A program made the translations under genes and the position numbers. A stretch of DNA of 64,000 nt from Certhia americana (lineage: Eukaryota > Chordata > Aves > Passeriformes > Certhiidae): NCBI GenBank assembly GCA_018697195.1, contig CM031878.1, positions 7,365,293 to 7,429,292 on the forward strand, written 5' to 3'. Numbering within the stretch: the first letter of the stretch is position 1; each line of letters begins with the position of its first letter. The notes beneath the pieces are model-generated. The model made no database searches. It saw nothing but the letters and a program-made list of their open reading frames with translations, and had not been told where the DNA came from. This document shows, piece by piece, positions 48,665-61,813 of this stretch.

Positions 48665-51600
48665 GGCATGATTTACTACGAAGTCTAAGCCCAGGACACC
48701 TTTCTTTAAAAAAATATAAGCAAACCCAAAAATCCAAATTTTAAAGGCAGCCTCCATCATGGACTCAGACTACCCATGCTTGACAGCATGTTAAATATTT
48801 AGCATGTTTGCCCTGTTCAAGACAAACTTTTAACAGTGTCATTCATTACGTCAGACATGGCTTCTCAGATGAACTGATAAAAAGTACAATTGTCTCACTT
48901 GTACTCTTCATCTGTTCTCCCAATTTTCTAGTCCTAGAACCAGTATTTAAAGTAATTAATAGAAAATCTGTCTCTTTTTTTGAAAACCAGCTCTTATTTT
49001 CAGACTGGGTAGTGATGTGGGACAGAGAAGGGCTGTTTTCTGGCACCAGTATAACTTGGGAGCTGAGTTGCAGCAAAGGGGCTGCCAGCAGCCCACAGCT
49101 CTGAAACACCTGGTGGAATTAAACCTCCTTCTTACAGCCAGCTCATAGTTTACTTGTGGCAGAAAGCAGTTTAAATCTCATGAGCTTCAACTAGTGAGCT
49201 AGACAGAACTGCATCATTCCTCCAGAACACATTAACACCTGCTGACTTGATTACACCAATTTCACAGCTGTGATCAAAAAAAGAGGGTACGTGGGTTGTT
49301 TGGAAAAAGTGGGGATTGCCTTCCATTTAGAGCAGAAGGCAGAAAAAAATCAGTTATAGCAAAAAAAAGGATGGTTTTGGGTTTACAGTAGAGTTACCTT
49401 AAAGCCCCGTAGAGGATTTATTTTACTGTGCTATAAACAGTGTTACTTTATGAGACAAAGGGTTGGAACATTCTTAAAAGCTTAGACTGAATCAATTCAA
49501 ACTCCTCTTATGGTAAGCAGCAAGTGGGATAAAAAAGGCAGAGAGTTAAGGAAAAAAAAATTCGGTTCACAGGTGAAAGGGACATGAACAGGAAGGAAGG
49601 CAGGAGTCACTGAGAAAACCTGCTCAGCTGTGCAGTCTCTAAAAGTGAGGATGATGATTTCACTGATACAGAAAGTGGGAGGAAGCCTGGGAGAGGAACA
49701 GTTTGCAAAGCAGTATGGAGAGAACAGGAGTCTACTACTAGTAGGAGGCAGACACAAACAGATCACAATGATTACATAGGCTGGAGATGATTCTTTGATA
49801 AAGACTTGGATCTATCTGCTAAGAATGTATGTGTTACCCCTCCTTTCCACTTGTAACTGGACATGGAGAAAGCATATTGTCTATGGAACATGTTTTCCTA
49901 TAGGTGAGTTTAGAAAGAGGGTTTGGACAATGCTCAAATGTTTCAAAATTTGATCAACAATTCCTGCTTTTCCTTCCAGAAGCTGTTTCAAAAAGGAGAC
50001 TACTGCTATTTTGCACTGTACCAGGCTGCAAAGTCTCATTTCCAGGAGTGATGCAGAAAAGCATACCCTCAGCACAAGCTATTCAGCCATGATGCAGGCA
50101 GCACTTAAAGCTTTTTGAATGATAGTTGTGTTTAACAACTGGAGAAATGGGATCAGACTGTCCAATTACTGCTGTGACTTTTTTCTTAAATAAAATTTTA
50201 TCTTGATAAATATATGGCATCTGTAAAAACAGGTTTATTTTCCTTCAGTGTGCCCTGCTTTATAGTGCATGACTGCCAAACGGAACAAGGAAAGAGCTGT
50301 GCCAAAAGACTGAGGTTTGAAAGAAACAGAGAGGTGCCAAATAGAGGCTTTCTACACATGGCAGAGCAGGAAGGCTGTGGTCTTTCCTGGAGAGGTGACT
50401 GCCCTGTTCCTGCCAGGAGTGAAATGATTGTCAGACAAAACTCCCTCTTTGTCCCAGTCAGGACTCTGAAAGTTCAGAGGCCTTTTTGCACCATTAGTCC
50501 TGGTATCCTCACTACAGCTTAATTCCCACTCCTAAAGCTTCTCCATAAAGCAGTGGTGTTGGCCGGTGCAAGAGGCTGAGACACTGTCAACAGCTGAAGC
50601 TGTTGTGTTGTTTCTACCAGTCTGCTAACCTAGAAAATGTGCTCAGCACAGGCCTCTACTGCTCCATGTCCTGCTTCAACCAGCTCTCCTTCCATGAAGA
50701 AATACAGAGAAATACAGGGCTGCCTCATGCTTTTAGGAATTGCTCCTCCCTAGACCTCTGGACCAAAACTGATGGACATGATGAAATGTGACTGTTGGTG
50801 ACTTGGCAAAAACTGTACTTTATTGCTGCTGCAACAAATAGTTCTTGTGGCACATCTCCCTGCCTGCCACATAAGAGCTGGGTCTTGCAGGTGGTGCTTT
50901 GGTTCCACCACTGTCTGGGTCTGGAAAAATGGGACTCTGCTGTGCACAGCTGGATGTCACACAGTTTGCTCTGCCTGGAACAAAGACTGGGGTGACATGC
51001 TCAGGTGAGGTCAGCATCCAGGACCACCATGGTACCCTCACCTAAAAACGACTCTACTAATGACAGGACACATGATATGGATGTGTCTTTCTATTCTGCT
51101 CTCCTGTTGTGGCACACCAAGTTTTCTGTGTTTTTCTGAATTCTGAGTCTCCAAATGATCTTTTAATATCTCAGAGAAGCAACATGAAATTTTCAGGTTG
51201 CTATGAACACATTCTCTGTGCATAAGGATAGCAGCTAAAAACCAAGAACTGCAGTGAACTTACTATACCAGGATATGCTCCTTCCCATTGAGAAGTGTAT
51301 GTTATCTCTGTTTCATAGAGCTTGATCTGCTGATGGAGCATTTTAGTCCCCACATTCAATAAGCAGACAGTAACCTTTCCCTGTTAAGAGCTGAGCGTGC
51401 AGCACAGAGAAGACAAAGTGGGAGCCCACATCGCTTGAAAATCAGAACAAATTCTATTAACCATCAAGCACAGTTTAAGGCTCATCATTAATAAATCAAA
51501 CACATTAAATAAATGCATCACCCAACACTGTCTGTAGATGCTGTGGTCTGTTCTGCAACCAATTTACATTAATTATACTGGGCTATACTTGCTTCCCTCA

Positions 51601-54600
51601 GCTCTTGGGCAGGAACTCATCTACCTTTGGAGACATCAAAAGGAACTACAGAAATGGTAACAGTAACACCCGGGTAATTAAGAACTGGGGAAATGTTACA
51701 GTATGGTGGAACAGGTTGAACCTACATTTAAGGACACAGGACTTTGAGGAGCCAGAATATAATACTACTGCTTTTTCTGAGCTGATTTTTTTAAAGTTAC
51801 CAACATCTGAGCAGGCAGCCTTATCTTCTCAGATGCTGTTAATCTTTTTAATGTCAGGAACAAGCTGTAAATCACCTCTGGGGACCTCTTTATTTCAAAC
51901 CAGTTCTCTACATGCTTCACAGAAAACAGTGATGAGTGTAACATAACTTGTGTAATGAGACCTCTGAACAGATCACTCTTTGGTGTTGCCTGCTAGAGTT
52001 AGGCTTTGCTAGACCAGATACTTTTTACTGTCATCACTACTTCTTTTACTGAATTTTTTTCTTCTTTCTATCAGAGAATCTCAATAATTTGCTCAATTTG
52101 GTTTACCCACAACCTTCTGAGCTGCTTCTCATATTTGAAGTAACTGACTATGGTGGGTGAGACATAGAAGAGAACTGGTAATTTGCAGTTCTGGGCTTCT
52201 CCTTCAGGCATAAAACTCCCATTCAGACTCTGGATGCTTTTGGCCATTCTCAGTACAAAATAAAGTAAGTTATGCATAAGCAAATCTTCAGGATTAGTTC
52301 TCCTTCCTAGACTATCAGACTGCAGGTACCATAAAAATATGGAATGGCTAAAGGACAGCCAGGTAACACCTCAAAATCATCCAGTTACATTACAGCTTCC
52401 TTCTTCATGACTTTTTACCTGAAGGAGTATCAGCCAAGTGTGGTGTGTGCAACACAAGATGTGAGCGGGTGTGAGTCTGTTGGCTTGTGAGGTGTGTTGG
52501 TACCCAGGAATGTGTCATGGGAGAGGTGCACATACCACTGTGGAGGGCTGGGAAACGCCAGGGAAGCGTTGGTGCAGTGGCATAACAAATCAAGCAAAAG
52601 TACAGTAACACAAAAAGCCAGGTCACTTGGTGAACCTCATGCCACATCATTCCCATATTCATGTGCTAATGCTCTGCTTCTGGGATTTGCTGACTGGAAC
52701 TTCCCTCTGTCTCACCCCCTCACACATCCCCTCCTGCCTGGATCTCTGCTGAAATCCAGTGATTGCTTTGTTCCAGTTTGTCTGAATGGCTTTACTCTAT
52801 CCAAGCCTGTCTCAGGCACCTCTTTCTTTTTGCCCCTCTACTGCTCTTCTAACTAATCTGCAATAATATGCCTGTCAGAACTGGTTTTCTGCCCTGATCT
52901 TTGCAGCTCTGTCTGCAGATAGCCCTACTAGCCTTAATGTGATGCAGCTGTTCACTCTCTCATTTTTTCCAAAAACAGGCTGGAAATATCCTACAGGAAG
53001 GATGCTACCATAAATCTGTGTACACCATTTCTCTTATAAATGGAAAGAGTAATAAGAGATGAAAAAACGTTTAAATAAATTCCTTCCAAGCTCCATGAGA
53101 CTTCCGAGTGGTGGGCTGCCCTTCTGTCTTCATGAAGAAAATCAATAGCAGTGCTGTATTACTCCTGCTCTCTGGCTTCCACCCCGCCCTTCCCCCTGCA
53201 CAGTGCACAGACTGTGTTCAAGGAAATGGGTGCTCCCAGGGGAGCAAAAATGGCTTTTTGCACTTAAGGTAATGATGTCGCTTGAGGTCGCCATGCAAAC
53301 AATTATGGATATGAAAACCTGCAGTTCTGTCAACAGAGCTGGAACCTGGGGACCTAGCTTAAGAGTTAGAACCCTTTTATAAAATGATTCCCTAATTTAC
53401 CTACAGAGTGTCTTCCCAGAAACAACAGCTGCTGTACCTAATTAGCATTAATCACCTTGTTACAGAAGAGCAACTGGGAATAGTACAGTACTTGAAATAC
53501 TGACAAAATTAGACACTAATGGCATTGATCTGTCCGCTCTACTTGAACTTCCCCTTTATTATTCTGTTTTCTGTATGAAAAGCTTCAGAAGTCACAAGTT
53601 TTGGAGCAGACTGGGAAGTGATGATGCAGAAAAGGAGCCACAGATGGCAACAGATACAGAGCCTTTCAGCCTACACAAGATGCTTGCTGCTGGCTCTGTT
53701 TTGTGACTGCACTTCCCCGTTCTGCACTTGACCTGAGACAAAGGTAGTTCTGCAAGGGGATCTCTGAGTACGGAATCCTTTTGGGATAGGTTGTTCTGCT
53801 GTGTGCTTTGTGGCTCTTTGATGGAAAGCCTTAAGACAAGCTCTGAACACACACCTCATCCCAGGAGAAGGGGTTAAATACCTTCACAAATTGAAAGATC
53901 AATCTCAGAAGCCACATGGGGCAGTCTGTTGTTACTGGGATCAGAGACCTTCTGTAAACTTTCAGCCAGAAATGCACCAATTTTGTTAAGTTGAACCCTG
54001 AGAGCTTTGTAGCTCTGACTGACAGTCCTGGTACTATTCCTCCCTGATCACACAGCAATTCAATATCTGCTATGAATACACTGCAGCAGGCTGGAAGGCA
54101 GTAACACTGGTATGTCATCAGCCTCTGTCCCATGATGGATTATCTCCTCTGTTCACTTCAATCTCCACCAAGAGGGGGTTCAGTCACGAACGAGTTTTGT
54201 CCAAGTCAGACACACCAGGGAACACCATTCTCTATGTTCTTGTGGCAGTGTTTTTACTGCTGTTTAACCCTACCAGTTCTGTTTGATCTAAGTGAACAGC
54301 ATTCCAGTAACTTCCTTGAGGAGGAAGGAAGTTCCTCAGTTTCTCTAGCTTAGACATTCAGTTTTCACATACTTTATGGCCCCTTTGAGGAATCTTCCAA
54401 AAACAGTGCCATATTCCCTATGCAGTCCAAGGAAAGGAGCTGCTTACATCTAAGGCCCACCTTGGAGGGCTGAAGGCTGCTTGTGTGTGTCTCTGCCTCT
54501 GTCCCACATGTTCATCTGCAGACAGACATGCAGAACATTTATTGCCAGGCTCCCAGTGCGGTGTGATGAAGATGCCTCTGTCACAATCCTTCATCCTACC

Positions 54601-56047
54601 TGTTGCTTACTTTACAGCACTCCAACCAATTTCCCCACTGCCCATTCTGTTTTAACACAAACTAAAGGCCTGACTGTTAGGAAAGACAGACACAGACTGT
54701 CTGGGTGGGGATTTCAAACCAGAGAAGGGAAATTAAAAATGCAAAATAGAAAAGCAGATGGCATAAGCTTCATCAAAATAATATCTCATCTCCTGGGAAT
54801 GCTAGGAGGATCTGTTGCCTTCCAGTGGGTGTGGTGCCCTGAGATTTACACTTGGGGATTATTCTGTTCCTCTCGCTCCTTATCATAACTCTCCTCTGTT
54901 TTCAAATGGCTTGTGGTATGTGCTCCATCTGGATATGGCTCCTAATAAGGATGTGCTGGAGACGTCTCCTAAGCACTAATGTACACCCAGCCCCCAATCC
55001 GTGCTGTCAGGAGTCTCCCTATCAATGATCTGAAAGAAAGAAAGAAGAAGGGTGGAGCATTGCAGCTCTGGATAGAAAGACAAAGTGGGAGTGCTAGAAC
55101 AAATACATAATTAATATGGATACAGTATCAATAATGGTTTAAAATTATGAACTGTGTGAACTGGGAGATCTTATTTCCTCTTGGTGTGAGGTTCTTTTTT
55201 TTGATGTGGCCCTAGCATCAAGCACTGTTCCATTTATGAACCAGGCACTAGAAATACAAGACACCGGGGAAGTTTTTCCTATATCTAACCGACCCCCCTC
55301 AAGCAAACATGTAGCCAAATGTATTTATTTAGAGGGGAAGAAACAACCAAGGAAAAGACCACTCTGCGCAATAGGATAAATCTGTTTTCAGTGAGTGCAG
55401 TCTTCATGCTCTTTCTGTCACACTTCAATCACTGCAGCATCTGGAAGCAAAAGCTGTATTCATGCTGGGTTGGTATTTAATTGAGCTCACTTGAACCAAG
55501 CTTCCAGCAAGCACATACGACAGATTTATACATGAATCTTCTCAAACTGAAAAATGACATTTATCAACCTTCCACCAGAACATCTGACATTTGAACAATT
55601 GATTCTGATTTAACAGTGAAAAATGCCACCATCCATATGGAAAACCTGCAACAGGATTAAGCCCCTAGTTGCTACCATCCCCAAAATGGCTCTGCCAGCT
55701 AAGCCATTAAACACATATGTACCACTTTAACTTTTTCTAGCCTTAAACAGATTAAAACCAACCCTGACAAGTTTAATGGAGAAGGGACAAAAAAAAATCT
55801 AGTCATAGGAATGGGGGGTCAGAGCTGAGAGATGCAGTGATTAAGCTTCTAGAAAATTGCAGTAGCTGGGCAGATGTTCAGAATAAGAGCAGCAGAAGCT
55901 GGTGTGGATTAAAGGCATGTTATGTTGGCTATGGACAGTAATGTTAGTCTCATTTTGCCTCAGATAACCTACAGCTCATCTGGGTATGGGTAAGAATACA
56001 GAGCTGATCCATGTGTCATGAGGTATGTGTTCCCTTCATTAAAGAGG

Positions 56048-56115
56048 AACACTGTTTCCACAGAGCCCTGTCTCCAGAGGGGTCTGCTCCAACACATCTC
56101 TGTGGAAACAGTGTT
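56048..56115. repeat. Inverted repeat with perfect 18-base arms
   Basis: AACACTGTTTCCACAGAG (56048-56065) and its exact reverse complement (56098-56115) flank a 32-base GC-richer loop. A partly matching AGAGG/CCTCT lies just outside the arms. The transcript would form a stable hairpin on either strand. Confidence 0.92.
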
Positions 56116-57602
56116 TTTTCCTCTATGCCATTTTTGAGTCTTCATTGTACTTATTCCTCCTAAATACACTCTACAAATTTATTTTTTTTTTACTGACTCC
56201 TGCTTTTTATGTAAAAGTCATTAATGAATATATACATAAAATGACTGTTGGAGAACTCCATTACTAATGTTCTTTCTTCTGATACTTTCTCCTTCAATGC
56301 TACCTGATGTTTTTTGATTTCCCAAGTTTCTCATTCTACCAGCTTTATTCGTAATACTGAGAGTGGTTAAGGATCTACCACAAATTTCTTTTCCATTTAA
56401 TTTCTATGAATTGAACTTATTTACCTTTGTTTGAATCCAAATCTATTTTCAATGATCTGATCTCCTAGAGTGGTCTTATGACTTACCAAAGCCAAGTCTA
56501 AAAACGTATAATCTTCTGTCATATTACTGAATCTTAGGAGGCTATTTTTATTGCCTAGAAAGTCAAGAATATCACAGACTTACCAATAATAGCATCAATT
56601 GCTCTCTAACCTGTTTCCTGGTGTTAAATTATCCAAAACAACTACTGCAGTAGTAATTATCTGTCTAGTAGCATTAAAGAACTCTCTTGGCAGTGAAAAA
56701 GGATCCTGGTGGCATATGGCATGCTGGCAGTAATAATCTTTTACCAAACTATGAATTGTGCTGTCATTAACACACTGCTGCTCCCTGCCTTTTCCTGAAA
56801 AGCAGCCACTGGTTTTAGAGTATTCAAGACTTGCATAACCACCCTCAATCAGTTTCAGCAGCATCCTCTCAACGTCACTTGTTCTGATGTGAAGGACAGC
56901 CAGGGGACTCCTTCCTGCTCCTACTGGGAAATTTTCCACGCTTAGATTCCCATTTTTTAGCTAAAGGCACACTGTTCCTTTGGCTTCTCTGTCATCAGGT
57001 TCTTGAAGCTGTGTGGCTGTGTGCCTCAGGTTTTGGAGGCAGGACAGGCATGTGTGGATTGCTCTAGTAAGCATGAGCCTTGAAAGGAAGCAGTGTCTTG
57101 TGGTAACAGGATGATTCTGCTTCCAGAATTAAAAAATATTGCTCAGAAATAGCACGAGTATTTGTGTGGGAGCTTTACAGACCTGAAAGTCCTCCATCTC
57201 ACAGTAATGCATCTCTGTCTTTTTCTGGTAGTGTCTCCACTCTCTGATCCTTTCCCTTTTGTTGCAACTATTCTGTCCTCCTTTTTACAAACCCTCCATA
57301 TTATCTTCATTCTTTATCTGGTCAAGCCTTGATCTCAGCTTAACAAAAAAACCTGTAGGTTTAAAAGAACTATGCTCTGCTTTTAAGGCATTGCTTCCTT
57401 TCTTTACCACATCTATGGATACAGGGGCTTTACATGTTTGTAGGTCAGTTCCCTGAATCACAGCGGCAGAATCACAATGATAAAACTGCTCTGTGAGCTG
57501 CTTGAACCTTGCTGGCATGCTCAGACACATGCACAGAGATCTGCATATGATCCTTTCAGGCCTTGGATTCAGCCTTTTCACTCTCCATCAGCAAAGACTC
57601 AC

Positions 57603-57702
57603 CTAATTTCACTTGAAGTGGGGATGGCTTATAGTTCATGGCCACAGTCTCTCCCTCTCTTGTATCACAATCTCTGTCCGAAATAGCTGCAGCTGTTGGA
57701 TC
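57603..57702 (-). CDS. FAM219A: FAM219A exon 2
   Basis: A 100-base exon with acceptor TTAACAG (57703) and donor TTAG|GTGAGT. It encodes DPTAAAISDRDCDTREG, then ETVAMNYKPSPLQVKL, and the first base of the next Glu codon. Human has DPAAASISDGDCDAREG at this place, so the bird protein differs at a few positions here, more than in the C-terminal exons. Phase 0 in, phase 1 out. It is upstream of exon 3 by 24.5 kb. Confidence 0.96.
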
Positions 57703-58817
57703 CTGTTAAGAAAGAACAGAAACAAAACAGAATAGTTTAGCTGATAGTTCTGCAACTTCTCCGAGTGGCTATTAGGCGACTCCATCCCCTTCACATTCAG
57801 AAGGAGCAGAGAACATGCTGGTGTTTTGAATGCTGGAACCCAGGGAAAAAACAGTACTCTGGAAGCACTATGTTAAAAGCACCTCTGGAAATGCAAATTT
57901 TCAGCATCAGGTTTATATGATGGATGATACTGCGAATATAATATGGCTGGTGGGTAACTAGTTCAAAATCAGCCTGGGCAGTAGTCCCAAATAATTTTCA
58001 CGTGATGAATGCTTGGGGTGTTGTATGAAACATATTTACAGTTTCAGATGAATTCCAAGTAGACAACTCAACCTCAAAACTGAAAAGTTTGAGACTAGGA
58101 CTGTGTGAAAGTCCAGCTTGGAAGGAATGAGGACTACACAGGTAGGAGAATTCCATTTCTGGTCCCTCTGGGGACCTGTCTCAGGGCTGAAAGGAAAGAT
58201 CTGTCAGCACAGCACCTTTCACTGCAACTAAAATTTCCCCCTTGGAAAACCAGTCTCCCCAAACACATTCTGCTCCTGCCTACTGGCAGACAACTTGTAT
58301 TGAACTCTGTGGTACAGCACATCAAAGAATTTGAGAGAGAAACAAACTACCAACTCAGACAGTTCTACTACTGCTAAAAATAACTGAAGTCCTTTCACAG
58401 CAAACTGCAAACCCGTTGGAACTCTCTTCACTTAGCATCATAGTGAAAATTAAAACCGGTTTTCAAACATGTTCTTACTCCCACCCAGAAGACAGAAATT
58501 AAATTGAACATGCACATACATATATGTGTACATGAATTTGGGTATATCATAGGTAGAGCTGCACAGGCAAAGCAAACATTCAGCATTAGGTTCAATATAA
58601 GAATAAGAATAAAACCAACATTTGTAAGAAATGAAACATAAATTATATACTAGAATATTATTCCTAACTGGTGAATTGATATTGTCTCTCAGTTTCTGGA
58701 GTTTTTATTTTGCACATAATTTCACGTAAAATGCAACTCATCATTTGGCACTGACACCTGTATGCAAAGCAGAGCCACTGAGTTTCAAAGCAAGGTAAAA
58801 AAAAAAAAATATAATAT

Positions 58818-58954
58818 GTATATATATGTATATATATATATATATANNNNNNNNNNNNNNNNNNNNNNNNNNNNNNNNNNNNNNNNNNNNNNNNNNNNNN
58901 NNNNNNNNNNNNNNNNNNNNNNNNNNNNNNNNNNNNNNNNNNNNNNATATATAA
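58818..58954. repeat. (AT)n microsatellite with 100-N assembly gap
   Basis: TATATA repeats border 58847-58946, which are exactly 100 N. A fixed gap of this size means that its true length is unknown. Open frames passing through it are meaningless. Confidence 0.97.
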
Positions 58955-59611
58955 AAAATCCACTTGTTGAGCTGCTCTTCTGCCTGGCTTCTCCCTGCAG
59001 TGCACATTAGCTCTTTTTAATAAACTGTGCTTAGGAGATAAAATGTGATTTCTGAATTAAGCTCTAGCTTGGAGGAAACTGGTTAAATAACATATGTAGG
59101 ATTATAACATTTTATTAAAATCCTGATCCTTTGCATTACCCACTAAACTTAGACAGTACTTAAAATGGATGGTGCTTACAAGACCTCAGATTCAAGGACA
59201 ATGATGAAGAAATGGCAATTTCTTCTGCTTTCCTCTAATGCAGTCACTGCTGCACTTTTCCTCTAATGTAGCAGTTTAGTGACTACTTAAAAAGGTAAGA
59301 GCGGGTTGCAAACCAAAAACCCAGTCTCCAAAAGAACATTTAGGCATTATAGATTAGTTCATGTGGTCTCAAACATGCCCAGATGAAGGAAATAGATCAG
59401 AATCCAAGCTGCAGGAAAGAATCATCATGATCTGGCCTCTCACCCTTAAGGGGAAGGGAGCACTTAAGATTTGTAGGTGCTTGTGGACAAAAGGAATGTC
59501 AAAAGCCAGTGTGTCTACAAAATCTTAAAAAATTCTGTTAGTAAATTACACTCTTGTCATGGAAATCGGTACATTAGTTCTTGGCCTCCTATTAAGTACC
59601 CAGCAGTGGGT

Positions 59612-59712
59612 TTAGGATAAAGGAGGGAGGTGAAAGGGAAGGGAGAAAGAGAAACAGATGAATTAAGGAGGGGTAGAAAGGAAGAAAGGAAGAAACAAAG
59701 AGAGAGAGATCA
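59612..59712. repeat. Purine-rich tract (GGGA/GAAA)
   Basis: About 100 bases consist almost only of A and G, with AGGAAG repeats. It may adopt triplex structure, and its complement gives a false S/L/P-rich open frame. Confidence 0.85.
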
Positions 59713-60868
59713 GCAGCCCTGGCTCTATCACTGATCCACCTGATGGGGTGTGCAGGGTCCTGGGGTGCACACACAACCTGGGCTTTGCAGGAGTACCTCT
59801 TCATAGATGAGTTTCCCTGCACTGGAGGCAAATTTCTCCCTTTCTGTGTAATTTAGTTACTGTGAAAATGGGTTGGAGGCTTCAGGGTATTTGGTGGTCT
59901 CCATATCCTCCTACAGCCCATGGCTGCTTCTTGACCTCATTCCTACACTTGGGTTGTACTTATCTCCAGGAGCCAGGATAAGGATGTTTGTCCCAGAAAT
60001 GTGCTGCTCTACCTCTGTGTGGCCCCTTCTCCAGCCACATTCTGTTCATTCTCCCAGTGTGTTATTATTAACAATCCTTGGCTGTCACTACTGACAGTCC
60101 TTGGTTGGCTCCAAAGCCATCCAGCTATCAGTATTTGAGACATACACATGAGGTCCCTTATCTTCAGGCTTCTACACATGGGAATAGCTAGACAACACAA
60201 AGGACATATCTGTCTGTTTGTCAGACATGCTAGAATCTCTCCAAGAGGGATATCCAATGGTGCTAAGTGGCACCATTTGAATCCAGGCTTCCTGGATGTG
60301 AACCTTTTCTCTGCCAATCTGGGAAAAGGCAGGATTCAGCCACTTCTAAAGAGCATGACTCCAAGACCTGCATGCTTCCTAGTTGCTACTGAGTAGAATA
60401 AGGAAGTTCTTGGAGCCCCAAACTACTGGCTGCAGGAAGGCACAGGAGTAGACATGTTATGGGAACTGACATAGTGTGATGGCCACATACTGTCTCCTGT
60501 GCTGGTGCAGTTCAACAGAGAGTCCATTGAGCTCAAAGCAAGAAGCCCACAGGGCAGAGAAGGGGTCTGGCCATGCCTGGACTAGCCCAGGTTCACATCG
60601 TTAAAATCACGCTAAAACTCTAAATCCAAACCAGTTTGTGGCAAACCAGATGTACTGACAGTAGCTTTTCTGTCCTAGGTAGCCTGACTGTGACATGAGA
60701 CATCCATCTGCATCAACAGAGGGAGGGGAGAAATGTTCTGAGGTGCCCTTGAAGAACTGAACTCTGAGCCTGGACCAGTGGACTCAGCTGGAGAAATCTC
60801 AAAAATGGGCTCTAGACCAAACATGCAGAAAAGACTTCCTAGGCCTCCAGAGAAAACTAAGATGATTT

Positions 60869-61462
60869 TCAAAGAGTGATTATTTCCATTCTCTCTAAGA
60901 CACACATCTTAAAAGGACACAAATCTGTCCTTGGAGATGTGTTCCTACTGTCTAGAGAGAAGGCCTGGCAGGTGGTAGAGCTTCTGACACTGGAGGGGGG
61001 AATGATGCAGGACATGGTAGCAGAGTCAGCCCTAGGAATTCTTCCCACAGGTTTAACTTGATGTTTTTTCAGCCCCAGCCGCACATTACAGCTGCACAAG
61101 AGATCCACAACTTGCACAGACGGATCACAAACACCATCACTCTGGGTGACCACCACTGCATGCATGGGCCAGGCCCACTCCACTAAAGAGTAAATGGATT
61201 TGAGAGGAAACCAAACTGAGCCAGGGACAGCGTCTCCAGTGCTAGTAGGCATCCATCCCTGGCCCAGGAGTGGCAAGATGCTATCATATTTTCCATCCAT
61301 CACTTTACAAACATTCTGCAGCAATTCACAGAACTCCATAACAACAATGCCCACTGTGAAAACAGCAGCATTCCCACACCAGCTTGGCTGGAGCTGTCTC
61401 TGCACAAGCACGCTCTGCTTCTGTGCATACTGAATGAATGCAGTTCTCTCTCTACAGCTCAA
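60869..61462 (-). other. 197-codon open frame without recognised homology
   Basis: An intact minus frame from ATG 61460-61462 to a stop at 60869-60871, starting MSCRERTAFIQY. I see no domain, signal peptide or repeated motif. The codon pattern is not clearly that of a gene, and by chance about one frame this long in 64 kb is not surprising. It lies inside FAM219A intron 1 and has no splice or poly(A) context that I could identify. Confidence 0.12.
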
Positions 61463-61768
61463 CCATCCAGAGAACGTTTACTTGACCGATTAGCCTTTTG
61501 CTTTTGAGTGCCTAAGAGCACACTGGATTTTGCCACTGGAATTTACTTGGCAAGTTATTTTCTTTTTCACAAGCCTCCCTAAACCAATACCCTCAGCTCT
61601 GCTGCCAACATCAAAATCTCAGCTACATGGTGTGACTGGTCCCAGGACAGACGATATTTCTTTTTGCTCACTGGGCACAACGCAATGCTCCCAAACAAAA
61701 AGCAAGTGTCGAGAAGTGCCTGCAGGGGCTGTAGATGGCTAAAGATATTTAATATATTTAAGGGAATT

Positions 61769-61813
61769 TTTGTTTGGGTTTTTTTTGGGTTTTTTGTTTG
61801 TTTTTTTTTTTTC
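61769..61813. repeat. T-rich low-complexity tract
   Basis: T runs interrupted by GGG and G, ending in a pure T run. Simple repeat. Confidence 0.85.

Larger units (their letters stand above)
33120..57602 (-). other. FAM219A: FAM219A intron 2 (24.5 kb)
   Basis: The largest part of the window. It holds an AT-rich low-complexity block (33.5 kb), an avian interspersed repeat (34.9-35.3 kb), a possible alternative first exon (38.9 kb), AT-rich DNA of conserved appearance (39.0-40.9 kb), LTR-like fragments (43.4 and 46.9 kb), a CR1 tail (47.6 kb), a poly(A) tract with a small ORF (48.3-48.7 kb) and an 18-base inverted repeat (56.05 kb). No FAM219A exon known to me is missing from it. Confidence 0.85.
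27362..57702 (-). other. FAM219A: FAM219A gene, exons 2-6 (first exon beyond the window)
   Basis: FAM219A is a small, highly conserved vertebrate protein of about 185 residues without established biochemical function. Human FAM219A is mostly disordered, with acidic and serine-rich parts and a Cys-rich end. Five exons here give all of it except the roughly 20 N-terminal residues. Introns have phases 1, 2, 2 and 0 in order, all with GT-AG ends. The reading frame is intact, so the gene is functional in sequence. Exon 1 and its CpG-island promoter are not in the last 6.3 kb, so they lie beyond 64 kb. The gene spans more than 30 kb, most of it a single 24.5-kb intron. The related FAM219B is excluded by the near identity to the FAM219A sequence I remember. 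Confidence 0.96.

Noticed and set aside
58664..59010. Open frames crossing the N gap
   Set aside because: They depend on unknown bases and on the AT microsatellite.
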